From: Winogradskyella alexanderae
GTDB lineage: Bacteria; Bacteroidota; Bacteroidia; Flavobacteriales; Flavobacteriaceae
Assembly: GCF_020166335.1 (NCBI RefSeq)
Contig: NZ_JAIUJR010000006.1
Location: 62,001 to 126,000 of the forward strand
Reading direction: 5' to 3'
DNA length: 64,000 nucleotides
Below, one piece after another: positions 56,911 to 64,000 of the stretch. The notes under the pieces are model-generated. The model made no database searches. It had not been told where the DNA came from and worked only from the letters and a program-made list of their open reading frames with translations. Made by a program: the position numbers and the translations under genes. Position 1 is the first letter of the stretch. Every line of letters begins with the position of its first letter.

Positions 56911-57062
56911 AACAAAAGATATCATTGACTTTTAGACACAAAAGGAACTTTTTATTTTTTATAGGCTTTCTAATATTTACCATTCTTCTTTTTATGAATA
57001 AACTCATTTTCGACTCAGTTAGAATTGATGAATTTATTGACAATTCATTTATGCTTCTTTAA
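56901..57062 (+). CDS. possible 53-residue single-pass membrane protein starting in the repeat
   Basis: The ATG at 56901 opens a frame with a basic start (FKQKISLTFRHKR), a hydrophobic helix (FLFFIGFLIFTILLFM) and a short tail, ending at TAA 57060. The matching start in the left repeat is ATA, and that frame stops after eight codons. The architecture is that of a small inner-membrane peptide, but AT-rich DNA often produces such frames by chance. Confidence 0.35.
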   Translation: MNFKQKISLTFRHKRNFLFFIGFLIFTILLFMNKLIFDSVRIDEFIDNSFMLL

Positions 57063-57263
57063 CTTTTTTAAAATATTCCAAACCTTAATTCTTATAAATA
57101 TAAATTCGATATAATTTCTCAAATAAAGACTACCTATTAATATGAATAAGATTCAATACTAATACCTCTATTTCATTTGTTTATACTAAACACCATTATT
57201 TCTTGTAGTTGCATATTACCACATTTTTGTAAATCATTGGTATATTTTTAAAAACTCAAACAA

Positions 57264-57308
57264 TTGTTATTAAATATTTTTTAGTAATTTTGTTAACCAT
57301 ATGGTTAA
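57264..57308 (+). promoter_or_regulatory. promoter and TetR-type operator of the export operon
   Basis: TTG at 57264-57266 and TAATTTTG at 57285-57292 are separated by 18 bp and match the Bacteroidota promoter pattern. The perfect 16-bp palindrome TTAACCATATGGTTAA (57293-57308) begins one base after the -7 element, covering the transcript start. A further GGTTAA half-site follows at 57316-57321. This position suits repression by the TetR protein encoded 17 bp downstream. Confidence 0.7.
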
Positions 57309-57324
57309 ACTAAAAGGTTAATTT

Positions 57325-57936
57325 ATGACAAAACATAAAGACAATAAAACAGAAGAACAAATATTAAAAGCAGCACAAAAAGTATTTCAAGCTAAAGGAA
57401 TGGATGGTGCACGAATGCAAGAAATTGCAGATAAAGCAAGCATCAACAAGGCAATGTTACATTATTATTACAGAAGTAAGCAACTCTTGTTCGAGGCTGT
57501 ATTTAAAAAAGCTTTCGCTTTATTAGCACCTCAACTAAACGCCATTCTTAATGATGATTCTTCATTAGAGAATAAAATCAAAAACTTCACTTACAACTAT
57601 ATTAGTTTTATAATAAAGCATCCTTATTTACCAAACTTCGTTATTCAGGAGCTTAATAGAAATCCAAACTTCATCGAAAAAATAAAGATGAATGTTACCT
57701 TTCCAAACATTGATAAATTTAAGCTACAAGTACAAAATGAAGTTAATGCTGGTAACATAAATCCTATAAGTGCGGAACAGTTGCTTATAAATATCCTAGC
57801 CTTAAATATTTTCCCTTTTGTTGCTTCACCTTTGATTAAAGCGTTTACGAATGTCGATGACAAAACATTCAAAACATTGTTGGAAGCTCGAAAAAAAGAA
57901 GTATCAGATTTCATCATTAATGCCATAAAAAAATAA
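57325..57936 (+). CDS. TetR/AcrR-family transcriptional regulator
   Basis: A 203-residue repressor-type protein with an N-terminal helix-turn-helix: EEQILKAAQKVFQAKGMDGARMQEIADKASINKAMLHYYYRSKQLLFEAVF. An all-helical C-terminal ligand domain follows. It is the first gene of an export operon, comparable in position to E. coli CecR (YbiH) ahead of ybhGFSR. A palindrome over its own promoter suggests autoregulation. The inducer is unknown. Confidence 0.92.
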   Translation: MTKHKDNKTEEQILKAAQKVFQAKGMDGARMQEIADKASINKAMLHYYYRSKQLLFEAVFKKAFALLAPQLNAILNDDSSLENKIKNFTYNYISFIIKHPYLPNFVIQELNRNPNFIEKIKMNVTFPNIDKFKLQVQNEVNAGNINPISAEQLLINILALNIFPFVASPLIKAFTNVDDKTFKTLLEARKKEVSDFIINAIKK

Positions 57937-57940
57937 ACCT

Positions 57941-59200
57941 ATGAAAACTATATATCTATTAGGACTATTCTTTTTAACAACGATTTTTGGTTACAGCCAA
58001 AGCAATATCAGTTTGAATGAATGTTATGAAAGTTTGAAAACAAATTACCCTCTTGCTAAACAACGTGCCATCCTAGAGCAACAAAAGGAGGTTGAGCTTT
58101 CGGCTATAAAAGCGAAGACATTACCACAGCTTAATCTTAATGCCCAGGCGACCTATCAGAGTGATGTTACTGAGGTTCCAGTACCCAGTATAGATATTGA
58201 ATCTCTGAACAACGATCAATACCGTGCCACACTCACAGCTAATCAGCTGATTTTCAACGGAGGAAAAATTAAAGCATCGCAAGGTTTACAAAATATAATT
58301 TCTAACAGAAAACAACAAGAGGTCGAAGTCAATCTGTACCAATTAAAACAACGTGTTAATCAACTGTATTTTTCAATTCTTCTGATTGATGACCAAACTA
58401 AATTGTTGAATGTAAGAGAACAACAATTGAATAGTAAATTAAAGGAAGTGAAATCCGGAATAGAAAATGGTGTATTATTACCTACATCAGATAAAGTCAT
58501 TGAAGCTGAATTGTTGAAAATTTTACAGCAAACGAAAGAAGCGACCAACAATAAGTCAAAGTTGATTGCATCGTTATCTTCATTAATAGGAGTTTCTATT
58601 CCTATTGAAACAGAATTTCATAAACCTTTGCTCTCAATAGTTGAAAGTTCAGATTTGAACAGACCGGAATTAGGCTTGTTCAACTTGCAGAAACAAGAGA
58701 TAGGACAACAACAAAATATACTATCCAAATCATTGGTTCCCGAACTTAAAGGATTTGCAACTGGTGGTTATGGTAATCCAGGATTGAATATGTTGGAAAA
58801 TGAGTTTACATCTTACTACATGGTTGGTTTAAATCTAAACTGGAACGTGTTCGACTGGAATGCTAATAAGAAACAGCTGCAAGCATTGGATTATTCAAAA
58901 GAATTGATTAGCAATCAAGAAGAAGTTTTTAGACTGAACATCAACACCGCTTTAAATGAACAACAAAAAGAAATTGAAACTCTTGAAAGCACTATTAATA
59001 TTGACCAGCAGCTAATTTCTTTGCAACAAGAAGTAGTTAATACTTCCGCATCTCAATTGAAGAATGGTGTTATCACGACCTCTGAATACATTACAGAACT
59101 TACCAAACTTTACGAAACTGAAAATTTTTTCAATCAACATAGAACCCAATTGGAATTAGCCAAAGCCAATTACAATACCCTTAAAGGCGATATTAAATAG
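57941..59200 (+). CDS. TolC-family outer-membrane channel
   Basis: A 419-residue protein with a signal peptide (IYLLGLFFLTTIFGYSQ) and the two-repeat helical TolC fold (LNECYESLKTNYPLAKQRAI; NVFDWNANKKQLQALDYSKELI). It lies 4 bp after tetR and 7 bp before the HlyD gene. It provides the outer-membrane exit for the ABC system encoded downstream. It is distinct in sequence from the TolC protein at 51210. Confidence 0.92.
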   Translation: MKTIYLLGLFFLTTIFGYSQSNISLNECYESLKTNYPLAKQRAILEQQKEVELSAIKAKTLPQLNLNAQATYQSDVTEVPVPSIDIESLNNDQYRATLTANQLIFNGGKIKASQGLQNIISNRKQQEVEVNLYQLKQRVNQLYFSILLIDDQTKLLNVREQQLNSKLKEVKSGIENGVLLPTSDKVIEAELLKILQQTKEATNNKSKLIASLSSLIGVSIPIETEFHKPLLSIVESSDLNRPELGLFNLQKQEIGQQQNILSKSLVPELKGFATGGYGNPGLNMLENEFTSYYMVGLNLNWNVFDWNANKKQLQALDYSKELISNQEEVFRLNINTALNEQQKEIETLESTINIDQQLISLQQEVVNTSASQLKNGVITTSEYITELTKLYETENFFNQHRTQLELAKANYNTLKGDIK

Positions 59201-59207
59201 AAAAACG

Positions 59208-60110
59208 ATGAAAAACATAAAGACAATACTAATTACACTAACTGCTATAACTGTATTAATAGCCTGTAGCAATAACGGAGATAAAGCAGATGGCTATGGA
59301 AATTTTGAAGCTACAGAAATAACTGTATCTGCTGAAAACACTGGCAAACTAATGACCTTTACTATTGATGAAGGCTCTGTTATAGAATACAATGAACTTA
59401 TTGGTCATATAGATACGATTCCTCTTCACTTAAAAAAAGAGCAACTTTTCGTACAAAAAGATGTGATTAAAGCAAAGTCCAAAGGTGTTTTGTCTCAGAT
59501 AAATGTATTACAAGCCAAATTAAAGACCGCCAACACCAATAAAACAAGAATTGAAAATTTAATTAAAGACAATGCTGGAACACAAAAGCAGTTGGATGAT
59601 ATTGACGGTGAAATAGCAGTTTTAAAAAACAGTATTCGCAGTGTTGAAATTCAGAACGCACCAGTGGTAAACGAACTTAAAAACATAGATGTACAGCTTC
59701 AACAAGTCAATGACCAAATAACAAAGAGTAGAATACAAAATCCAATAAATGGCACTGTATTGTCAAAATACGTTGAACCCGGTGAAATTGTATCCTTTGG
59801 AAAACCACTCTATAAAATTGCTGATTTATCGACTATGGAACTACGGGTTTATGTCAGCGAAACCCAATTGGCCAAATTAAAGATAGGTGAAGCCGTAACC
59901 GTCAAAATCGATGACCAAGATGCAATGAAAACGTATGACGGCAAAATTAGCTGGATAGCTTCGGAAGCGGAGTTTACCCCTAAAATCATTCAAACCAAAG
60001 AAGAACGAGTTGCCCTGGTCTATGCGGTGAAAGTGCAGGTAAAAAACGATGGCAGTTTAAAAATTGGAATGCCAGCTGAAATGTGGTTAAACACAGAATC
60101 AAATCAATAA
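59208..60110 (+). CDS. HlyD/YbhG-type membrane fusion lipoprotein
   Basis: A 300-residue periplasmic adaptor. The lipobox LIACS places lipidated Cys20. A split biotinyl-lipoyl domain (AENTGKLMTFTIDEGSVIEYNELIG; IQNPINGTVLSKYVEPGEIV) brackets a long coiled-coil hairpin (about residues 85-175). A beta-barrel domain with TQLAKLKIGEAVTVKID follows. It resembles E. coli YbhG and connects the ABC permeases to the TolC channel. Confidence 0.9.
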   Translation: MKNIKTILITLTAITVLIACSNNGDKADGYGNFEATEITVSAENTGKLMTFTIDEGSVIEYNELIGHIDTIPLHLKKEQLFVQKDVIKAKSKGVLSQINVLQAKLKTANTNKTRIENLIKDNAGTQKQLDDIDGEIAVLKNSIRSVEIQNAPVVNELKNIDVQLQQVNDQITKSRIQNPINGTVLSKYVEPGEIVSFGKPLYKIADLSTMELRVYVSETQLAKLKIGEAVTVKIDDQDAMKTYDGKISWIASEAEFTPKIIQTKEERVALVYAVKVQVKNDGSLKIGMPAEMWLNTESNQ

Positions 60111-60127
60111 ATATTAAACTTGAAATT

Positions 60128-60607
60128 ATGAATAAAACAATAATCGCACTCATTGTAGTATCACTACTTTTTACAGGTTGTAAAGACCAACCCAAAGAAA
60201 GTAATGCAACAAAGAAAAATGAAACAGAACACACAGAACAGCATGCTGAAAGCAACGCAGTTGGTAATGACTGGATGCAAGAAATAAAAATGAATAATGG
60301 GGCTAAATGGACTGCGAATCCTGAAACAAATGAAGGTGTAGTTAGAATGCAATCCGTTTTAACAACAAGTAACCCAAAAGAATTGAATGATTATCACACC
60401 ATCGTCAATGCACTTAACAAAGAGAAAAACTATGTCATTAAAGAGTGTACTATGAAAGGGCCTTCACACGATAATTTACACGTATGGCTGCTTCCGTTAA
60501 TAGAAAAAATTGATGCTTTAAAAGAAGCTAACACCTTGGCTGAAGCACAACATATTTATAAGAGCATTGAGCAAAACGTAAATGCTTATGACGATTATTT
60601 TGAATAA
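60128..60607 (+). CDS. lipoprotein of the export operon, unknown
   Basis: A 159-residue protein. The lipobox LLFTGC places lipidated Cys18, and a His/Glu-rich linker (ETEHTEQHAES) follows. A helical domain with DWMQEIKMNNGAKWTANPET and TSNPKELNDYHTIVNAL then carries CTMKGPSHDNLHVWLLPLIEK, whose Cys, Met and His could bind metal. I do not recognise a named family. It has no counterpart in the E. coli ybh operon. It lies 2 bp before the ATPase gene, so it is likely functional in the system. Confidence 0.72.
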   Translation: MNKTIIALIVVSLLFTGCKDQPKESNATKKNETEHTEQHAESNAVGNDWMQEIKMNNGAKWTANPETNEGVVRMQSVLTTSNPKELNDYHTIVNALNKEKNYVIKECTMKGPSHDNLHVWLLPLIEKIDALKEANTLAEAQHIYKSIEQNVNAYDDYFE

Positions 60608-60609
60608 TT

Positions 60610-61512
60610 ATGGGCATCACAATATCCAACATATCAAAATCTTATGGTGAAATAAACGCATTATCAGATATTTCTTTTGATGTAAAACCTGGTGAGCTTT
60701 TTGGACTAATAGGTCCCGATGGTGCAGGAAAAACCACCTTGTTCCGAATACTTACCACGCTGTTGATAGCAGATAATGGGCAAGCTACCGTAGCAGGTTA
60801 TGATGTGCTTAACGATTATAAATCCATTAGAAATAGTGTTGGGTATATGCCTGGGCGTTTTTCACTTTATCAAGATTTGACCGTAGAGGAAAATTTGAAT
60901 TTTTTCGCTACAATTTTTGGTACGACCATAGAAGAGAACTATGATTTGGTAAAAGACATCTATGTACAAATAGAACCTTTTAAAAATCGTAGAGCAGGCA
61001 AACTATCAGGTGGTATGAAACAAAAGCTTGCCTTAAGCTGTGCGTTGATACACAAGCCGAAAGTCCTTTTTCTGGATGAGCCTACTACTGGAGTGGACCC
61101 CGTATCGAGAAAGGAATTTTGGGAAATGCTCAAACGGTTACAGAAAAAAGGAATAACCATTTTAGTATCAACACCGTATATGGATGAAGCTGCCTTATGT
61201 GATCGCATCGCATTAATTCAAAATGGTAACATCCTTGAAATAGATACGCCAAACGCAATTGTTAGCCACTTTCCAAAACCGTTATACAACATCAGTGCCC
61301 ACAATATGTACAACCTCATTGAGAGTTTAACTAATTACGAGCACACCTACAGTATTTTTCCTTTTGGGGAGTTCGTACACTATACCGACAAGCGTGACCC
61401 TATAGATAAGGCAAGTTTGAAAACCTATCTGGAATTTCAAGGTCTTACAGATATTAAAATTGAAAAAACCCAACCTACCATAGAGGACACTTTTATGGAA
61501 TTAGCCAAATGA
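60610..61512 (+). CDS. ABC transporter ATPase, N-terminal-half YbhF-like
   Basis: A 300-residue ATPase of the ABC-2 class. Walker A GPDGAGKTT is at 35-43, signature LSGGMKQ at 132-138, and Walker B VLFLDEPTTGVDP follows. The H-loop His is replaced by Pro189 (STPYMDEA). A C-terminal extension of about 70 residues follows. It overlaps the second ATPase gene by 4 bp, so the two are coupled and likely heterodimerise; E. coli YbhF fuses two such domains. Confidence 0.92.
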   Translation: MGITISNISKSYGEINALSDISFDVKPGELFGLIGPDGAGKTTLFRILTTLLIADNGQATVAGYDVLNDYKSIRNSVGYMPGRFSLYQDLTVEENLNFFATIFGTTIEENYDLVKDIYVQIEPFKNRRAGKLSGGMKQKLALSCALIHKPKVLFLDEPTTGVDPVSRKEFWEMLKRLQKKGITILVSTPYMDEAALCDRIALIQNGNILEIDTPNAIVSHFPKPLYNISAHNMYNLIESLTNYEHTYSIFPFGEFVHYTDKRDPIDKASLKTYLEFQGLTDIKIEKTQPTIEDTFMELAK

Positions 61513-62240
61513 TGAAAGATAATAACGTTATACAAGTAGAAAATCTATCCAAGTTATTTGGAGACTTTGCAGCGGTAAACCAAATAAGTTTTCAGGTAAA
61601 GGCAGGGGAAATATTTGGCTTTTTGGGAGCAAATGGTGCTGGTAAAACCACAGCGATGAAAATGCTCATCGGGATTTCTTCCCCTACTTCGGGGAAGGCG
61701 ACGGTTGCCGGTTTTGATGTTTATAAGGAAACTGAATCTATCAAAAAAAATATTGGGTATATGAGTCAAAAATTTGCCTTGTATGATGACTTGACAGTAA
61801 AAGAGAACATCACATTTTTTGGTGGTATTTACGGATTGTCCAAAAAACAAATAGACCAAAAACGATGCGAACTGGTTGAGGAATTGGGGCTTCAAGAAGT
61901 TACGAAGAGTCTTGTGGCTTCACTGCCCTTGGGCTGGAAACAGAAGTTAGCGTTTTCAGTTTCTCTATTGCACGAGCCTAAAATCGTTTTTTTAGATGAG
62001 CCTACTGGTGGTGTAGACCCTATTACCAGACGTCAATTTTGGGAAATGATTTATAAAGCTGCCCATAATGGGACTACCATTTTTGTAACTACACATTATA
62101 TGGACGAAGCAGAATATTGCGACCGTGTTTCCATAATGGTGAATGGGAAAATTGAAGCTTTGGACACCCCAAAAAAGCTAAAAGAGCATTATAAAACAGA
62201 CACAATGAACGATGTGTTTTTAAAACTCGCCAGAGGATGA
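61509..62240 (+). CDS. ABC transporter ATPase, C-terminal-half YbhF-like
   Basis: A 243-residue ATPase. Walker A GANGAGKTT is at 40-48, Walker B IVFLDEPTGGVDP is intact, and the H-loop His196 (TTHYMDEA) is present. The signature is degenerate: LPLGWKQ at 139-145 instead of LSGGxxQ. This is complementary to the neighbouring ATPase, which has a good signature but lacks the H-loop His. The start could be either of two consecutive ATGs. It overlaps the permease gene by 4 bp. Confidence 0.93.
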   Translation: MMKDNNVIQVENLSKLFGDFAAVNQISFQVKAGEIFGFLGANGAGKTTAMKMLIGISSPTSGKATVAGFDVYKETESIKKNIGYMSQKFALYDDLTVKENITFFGGIYGLSKKQIDQKRCELVEELGLQEVTKSLVASLPLGWKQKLAFSVSLLHEPKIVFLDEPTGGVDPITRRQFWEMIYKAAHNGTTIFVTTHYMDEAEYCDRVSIMVNGKIEALDTPKKLKEHYKTDTMNDVFLKLARG

Positions 62241-63343
62241 AACGATTTGTAGGTTTTGTAAGAAAAGAGTTTTATCACATATTCCGTGATAAACGTTCCC
62301 TATTTATATTATTCGGAATGCCCATAGCCCAAATATTGTTGTTTGGTTTCGCCATTACCAATGAAATTAACAACGTGGATATAGGCATTTTAGACCAGGC
62401 CAATGATGTTACTTCCAAAGAAATCATCAATAAAATATCTGCTTCAAAGCATTTCAGTATTGTAGATATCATACATCAGGAGTCATCCATAGAATCCATA
62501 TTCAAAAAAGGCAAAGTAAAAGCGGTACTTCAATTTGAAAACAACTTTGGAAATAATCTCATTAAAGAAAAACAGGCAAATGTACAAGTACTTACCGATG
62601 CTACAGACCCTAATATGGCCAGTACCATAAGTAATTACATTTCGTCAATACTTAAAAAGTATCAACAAGAATTAAACGAAAATATTTCTATTGATTACCA
62701 GATTATGCCGCAAAGCAGGATGGTTTATAATGCCGAATTGAAAAGTGTTTATATGTTTGTTCCAGGGATTATGACTGTTATTCTGATGTTGGTTTCAGCA
62801 ATGATGACTTCTATTTCAATCACCCGTGAAAAAGAACAAGGTACAATGGAAATTTTATTGGTTTCCCCTTTAAAACCATTTCAGGTAATTATAGGTAAAG
62901 TGTTTCCATACATTTTCCTATCTGTTATCAATGCCGTAGTCATCGTCTTGTTGAGCATTTTTGTATTTAATGTGCCTGTTAATGGCAGCTTATTCTTATT
63001 AGGGATTGAAAGTGTCCTGTTTATCATCACATCACTTGCTTTGGGTATTTTAATTTCTACCATATCGGCAACACAGCAAACAGCTATGATGATTTCCCTT
63101 ATGGGCTTAATGTTACCCACCATATTACTATCCGGGTTTATTTTCCCTATTAGCAGTATGCCATTACCGCTTCAGGTTATTAGCAACATCATACCCGCAA
63201 AATGGTTTATAATCATTGTAAAAGGCATAATGTTAAAAGGTATTGGAATTGGTTTTGTTTTAAAGGAAACCTTTATTCTTCTTTTGATGACCTTAGTGTT
63301 CATTGGTGTAAGTGTGAAGAAATATAAAATTAGACTGGAGTAA
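62237..63343 (+). CDS. ABC-2 type permease (YbhS-like)
   Basis: A 368-residue ABC-2 membrane protein: one N-terminal helix (LFILFGMPIAQILLFGFAI), a large periplasmic domain of about 130 residues, then five helices beginning with MFVPGIMTVILMLVSAMMTS and ITREKEQGTMEILLVSPLKP. It resembles E. coli YbhS/YbhR. A second permease follows one base after its stop. Confidence 0.93.
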   Translation: MKRFVGFVRKEFYHIFRDKRSLFILFGMPIAQILLFGFAITNEINNVDIGILDQANDVTSKEIINKISASKHFSIVDIIHQESSIESIFKKGKVKAVLQFENNFGNNLIKEKQANVQVLTDATDPNMASTISNYISSILKKYQQELNENISIDYQIMPQSRMVYNAELKSVYMFVPGIMTVILMLVSAMMTSISITREKEQGTMEILLVSPLKPFQVIIGKVFPYIFLSVINAVVIVLLSIFVFNVPVNGSLFLLGIESVLFIITSLALGILISTISATQQTAMMISLMGLMLPTILLSGFIFPISSMPLPLQVISNIIPAKWFIIIVKGIMLKGIGIGFVLKETFILLLMTLVFIGVSVKKYKIRLE

Positions 63344-63344
63344 G

Positions 63345-64000
63345 ATGAAAATAATACTATACATCATAAAAAAGGAGTTTAAGCAAATCTTTAGAAATAA
63401 AGGAATGCTACCCATCATATTTATTTTACCTGTGCTACAATTGGTCATTTTATCCAATGCGGCTACCTACGAAATAAAAAATATACAATTTGGATATGTC
63501 GATACCGATAACAGTAGCATCTCCAGAGGGTTGATAGAACAATTTGAATCTTCGACTTATTTCAATGTTTCAGAAAAGTTTCCCTCTGAAAAGGAGGCTT
63601 CCCAAGCAATGCAGGAAGGTACGATTGATGCGTATTTAAATATACCTACCCATTTTGAACGGGATTTACAAAAAGACAAAACAAAAGATATAGGCGTATT
63701 TATTGATGCCATTGATGGTTCGGCAGCGGGAGTTATCAATGTTTATATAACCCAAATTATACAGAACTACAACAAAAGTATTGTAGCGGATTTGATACAG
63801 GTTTCAGATGCTGTACAAAAACCGAAAAATATAGATAGCATTCCCCTATTTTGGTACAACCAGACTTTAAACTACAAAACGTTTATGGTGCCTGGGATTT
63901 TGGTTTTGCTTGTAACAATGATTACCCTGTTCTTATCAGGAATGAACATTGTTAGAGAAAAAGAAATTGGTACGCTAGAACAGATAAATGTTACACCCAT
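63345..64000 (+). CDS. ABC-2 type permease (YbhR-like), truncated by the window end
   Basis: The ATG at 63345 opens a frame still open at 64000 (218 residues visible). It starts MKIILYIIKKEFKQIFRNKG, continues with a helix (MLPIIFILPVLQLVILSN), a periplasmic domain and TFMVPGILVLLVTMITLFLSG, then the IVREKEIGTLEQINVTP motif found in ABC-2 permeases. It is the second permease of the heteromeric exporter. Confidence 0.9.
   Translation, partial: MKIILYIIKKEFKQIFRNKGMLPIIFILPVLQLVILSNAATYEIKNIQFGYVDTDNSSISRGLIEQFESSTYFNVSEKFPSEKEASQAMQEGTIDAYLNIPTHFERDLQKDKTKDIGVFIDAIDGSAAGVINVYITQIIQNYNKSIVADLIQVSDAVQKPKNIDSIPLFWYNQTLNYKTFMVPGILVLLVTMITLFLSGMNIVREKEIGTLEQINVTP

Overview
The window is about 64 kb of AT-rich, densely coding DNA from a member of the Bacteroidota, almost certainly a marine-type Flavobacteriaceae. 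The evidence is the gene set (GSCFA protein, YitT, LemA/TPM block, HYC_CC_PP protein), a tmRNA whose tag ends ENNYALAA, genes that mostly lack Shine-Dalgarno sites, and repeated TAnnTTTG -7 promoter elements. I saw no tRNA, rRNA, CRISPR array, integrase or transposase.

Layout. 1-4.3 kb: kdsA, a DUF1801 protein, a small membrane protein, a stomatin homologue, an alanine/saccharopine-dehydrogenase-like oxidoreductase, then tmRNA with a strong terminator. 4.4-7.3 kb: an esterase with a C-terminal repeat tail, a short region of decayed coding relics, a six-EF-hand exported protein and a 50-residue membrane peptide. 7.4-14.8 kb: a redox block. The rightward half is msrB-msrA-glutaredoxin-like-aldo/keto reductase-membrane protein-nitroreductase; the leftward half is tlpA-like, redoxin, two rhodaneses and dsbD. 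14.85-21.6 kb: a complete trpEGDCFBA operon. It is preceded by a promoter, an 18-codon leader peptide with three consecutive Trp codons, and a terminator hairpin, which together make a classic attenuator.

21.7-44.8 kb is core genome: a second esterase, YitT, a TspO-like protein, a UDG-like protein, yaaA, an RluD-type pseudouridine synthase, a PASTA protein, ddl, coaD, GSCFA, alaS, an M23 peptidase, a MerR regulator, LemA, two TPM proteins, der, era, fhs, a SpoU methyltransferase, a lipoprotein and ppc.

44.85-56.9 kb: a 12 kb unit bounded by two 76-bp direct repeats (71/76 identical). It holds eight leftward genes for copper/heavy-metal handling: HYC_CC_PP protein, CusA/CzcA-type RND pump, TolC-type protein, CopA-type P-ATPase, CDF transporter, DUF305 protein, CusB-type adaptor and an HMA-domain lipoprotein. 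It looks like an acquired or mobilisable metal-resistance island that carries no recombinase of its own. 57.3-64 kb: a TetR-regulated export operon (TetR, TolC, HlyD, lipoprotein, two ABC ATPases, two ABC-2 permeases). It resembles E. coli YbhGFSR with the double ATPase split in two; the last permease runs off the window end.

The most notable observations are the trp attenuator with a near-leaderless leader peptide, the direct-repeat-bounded metal island, the asymmetric ABC ATPase pair, and a small membrane ORF that starts inside the right-hand repeat.
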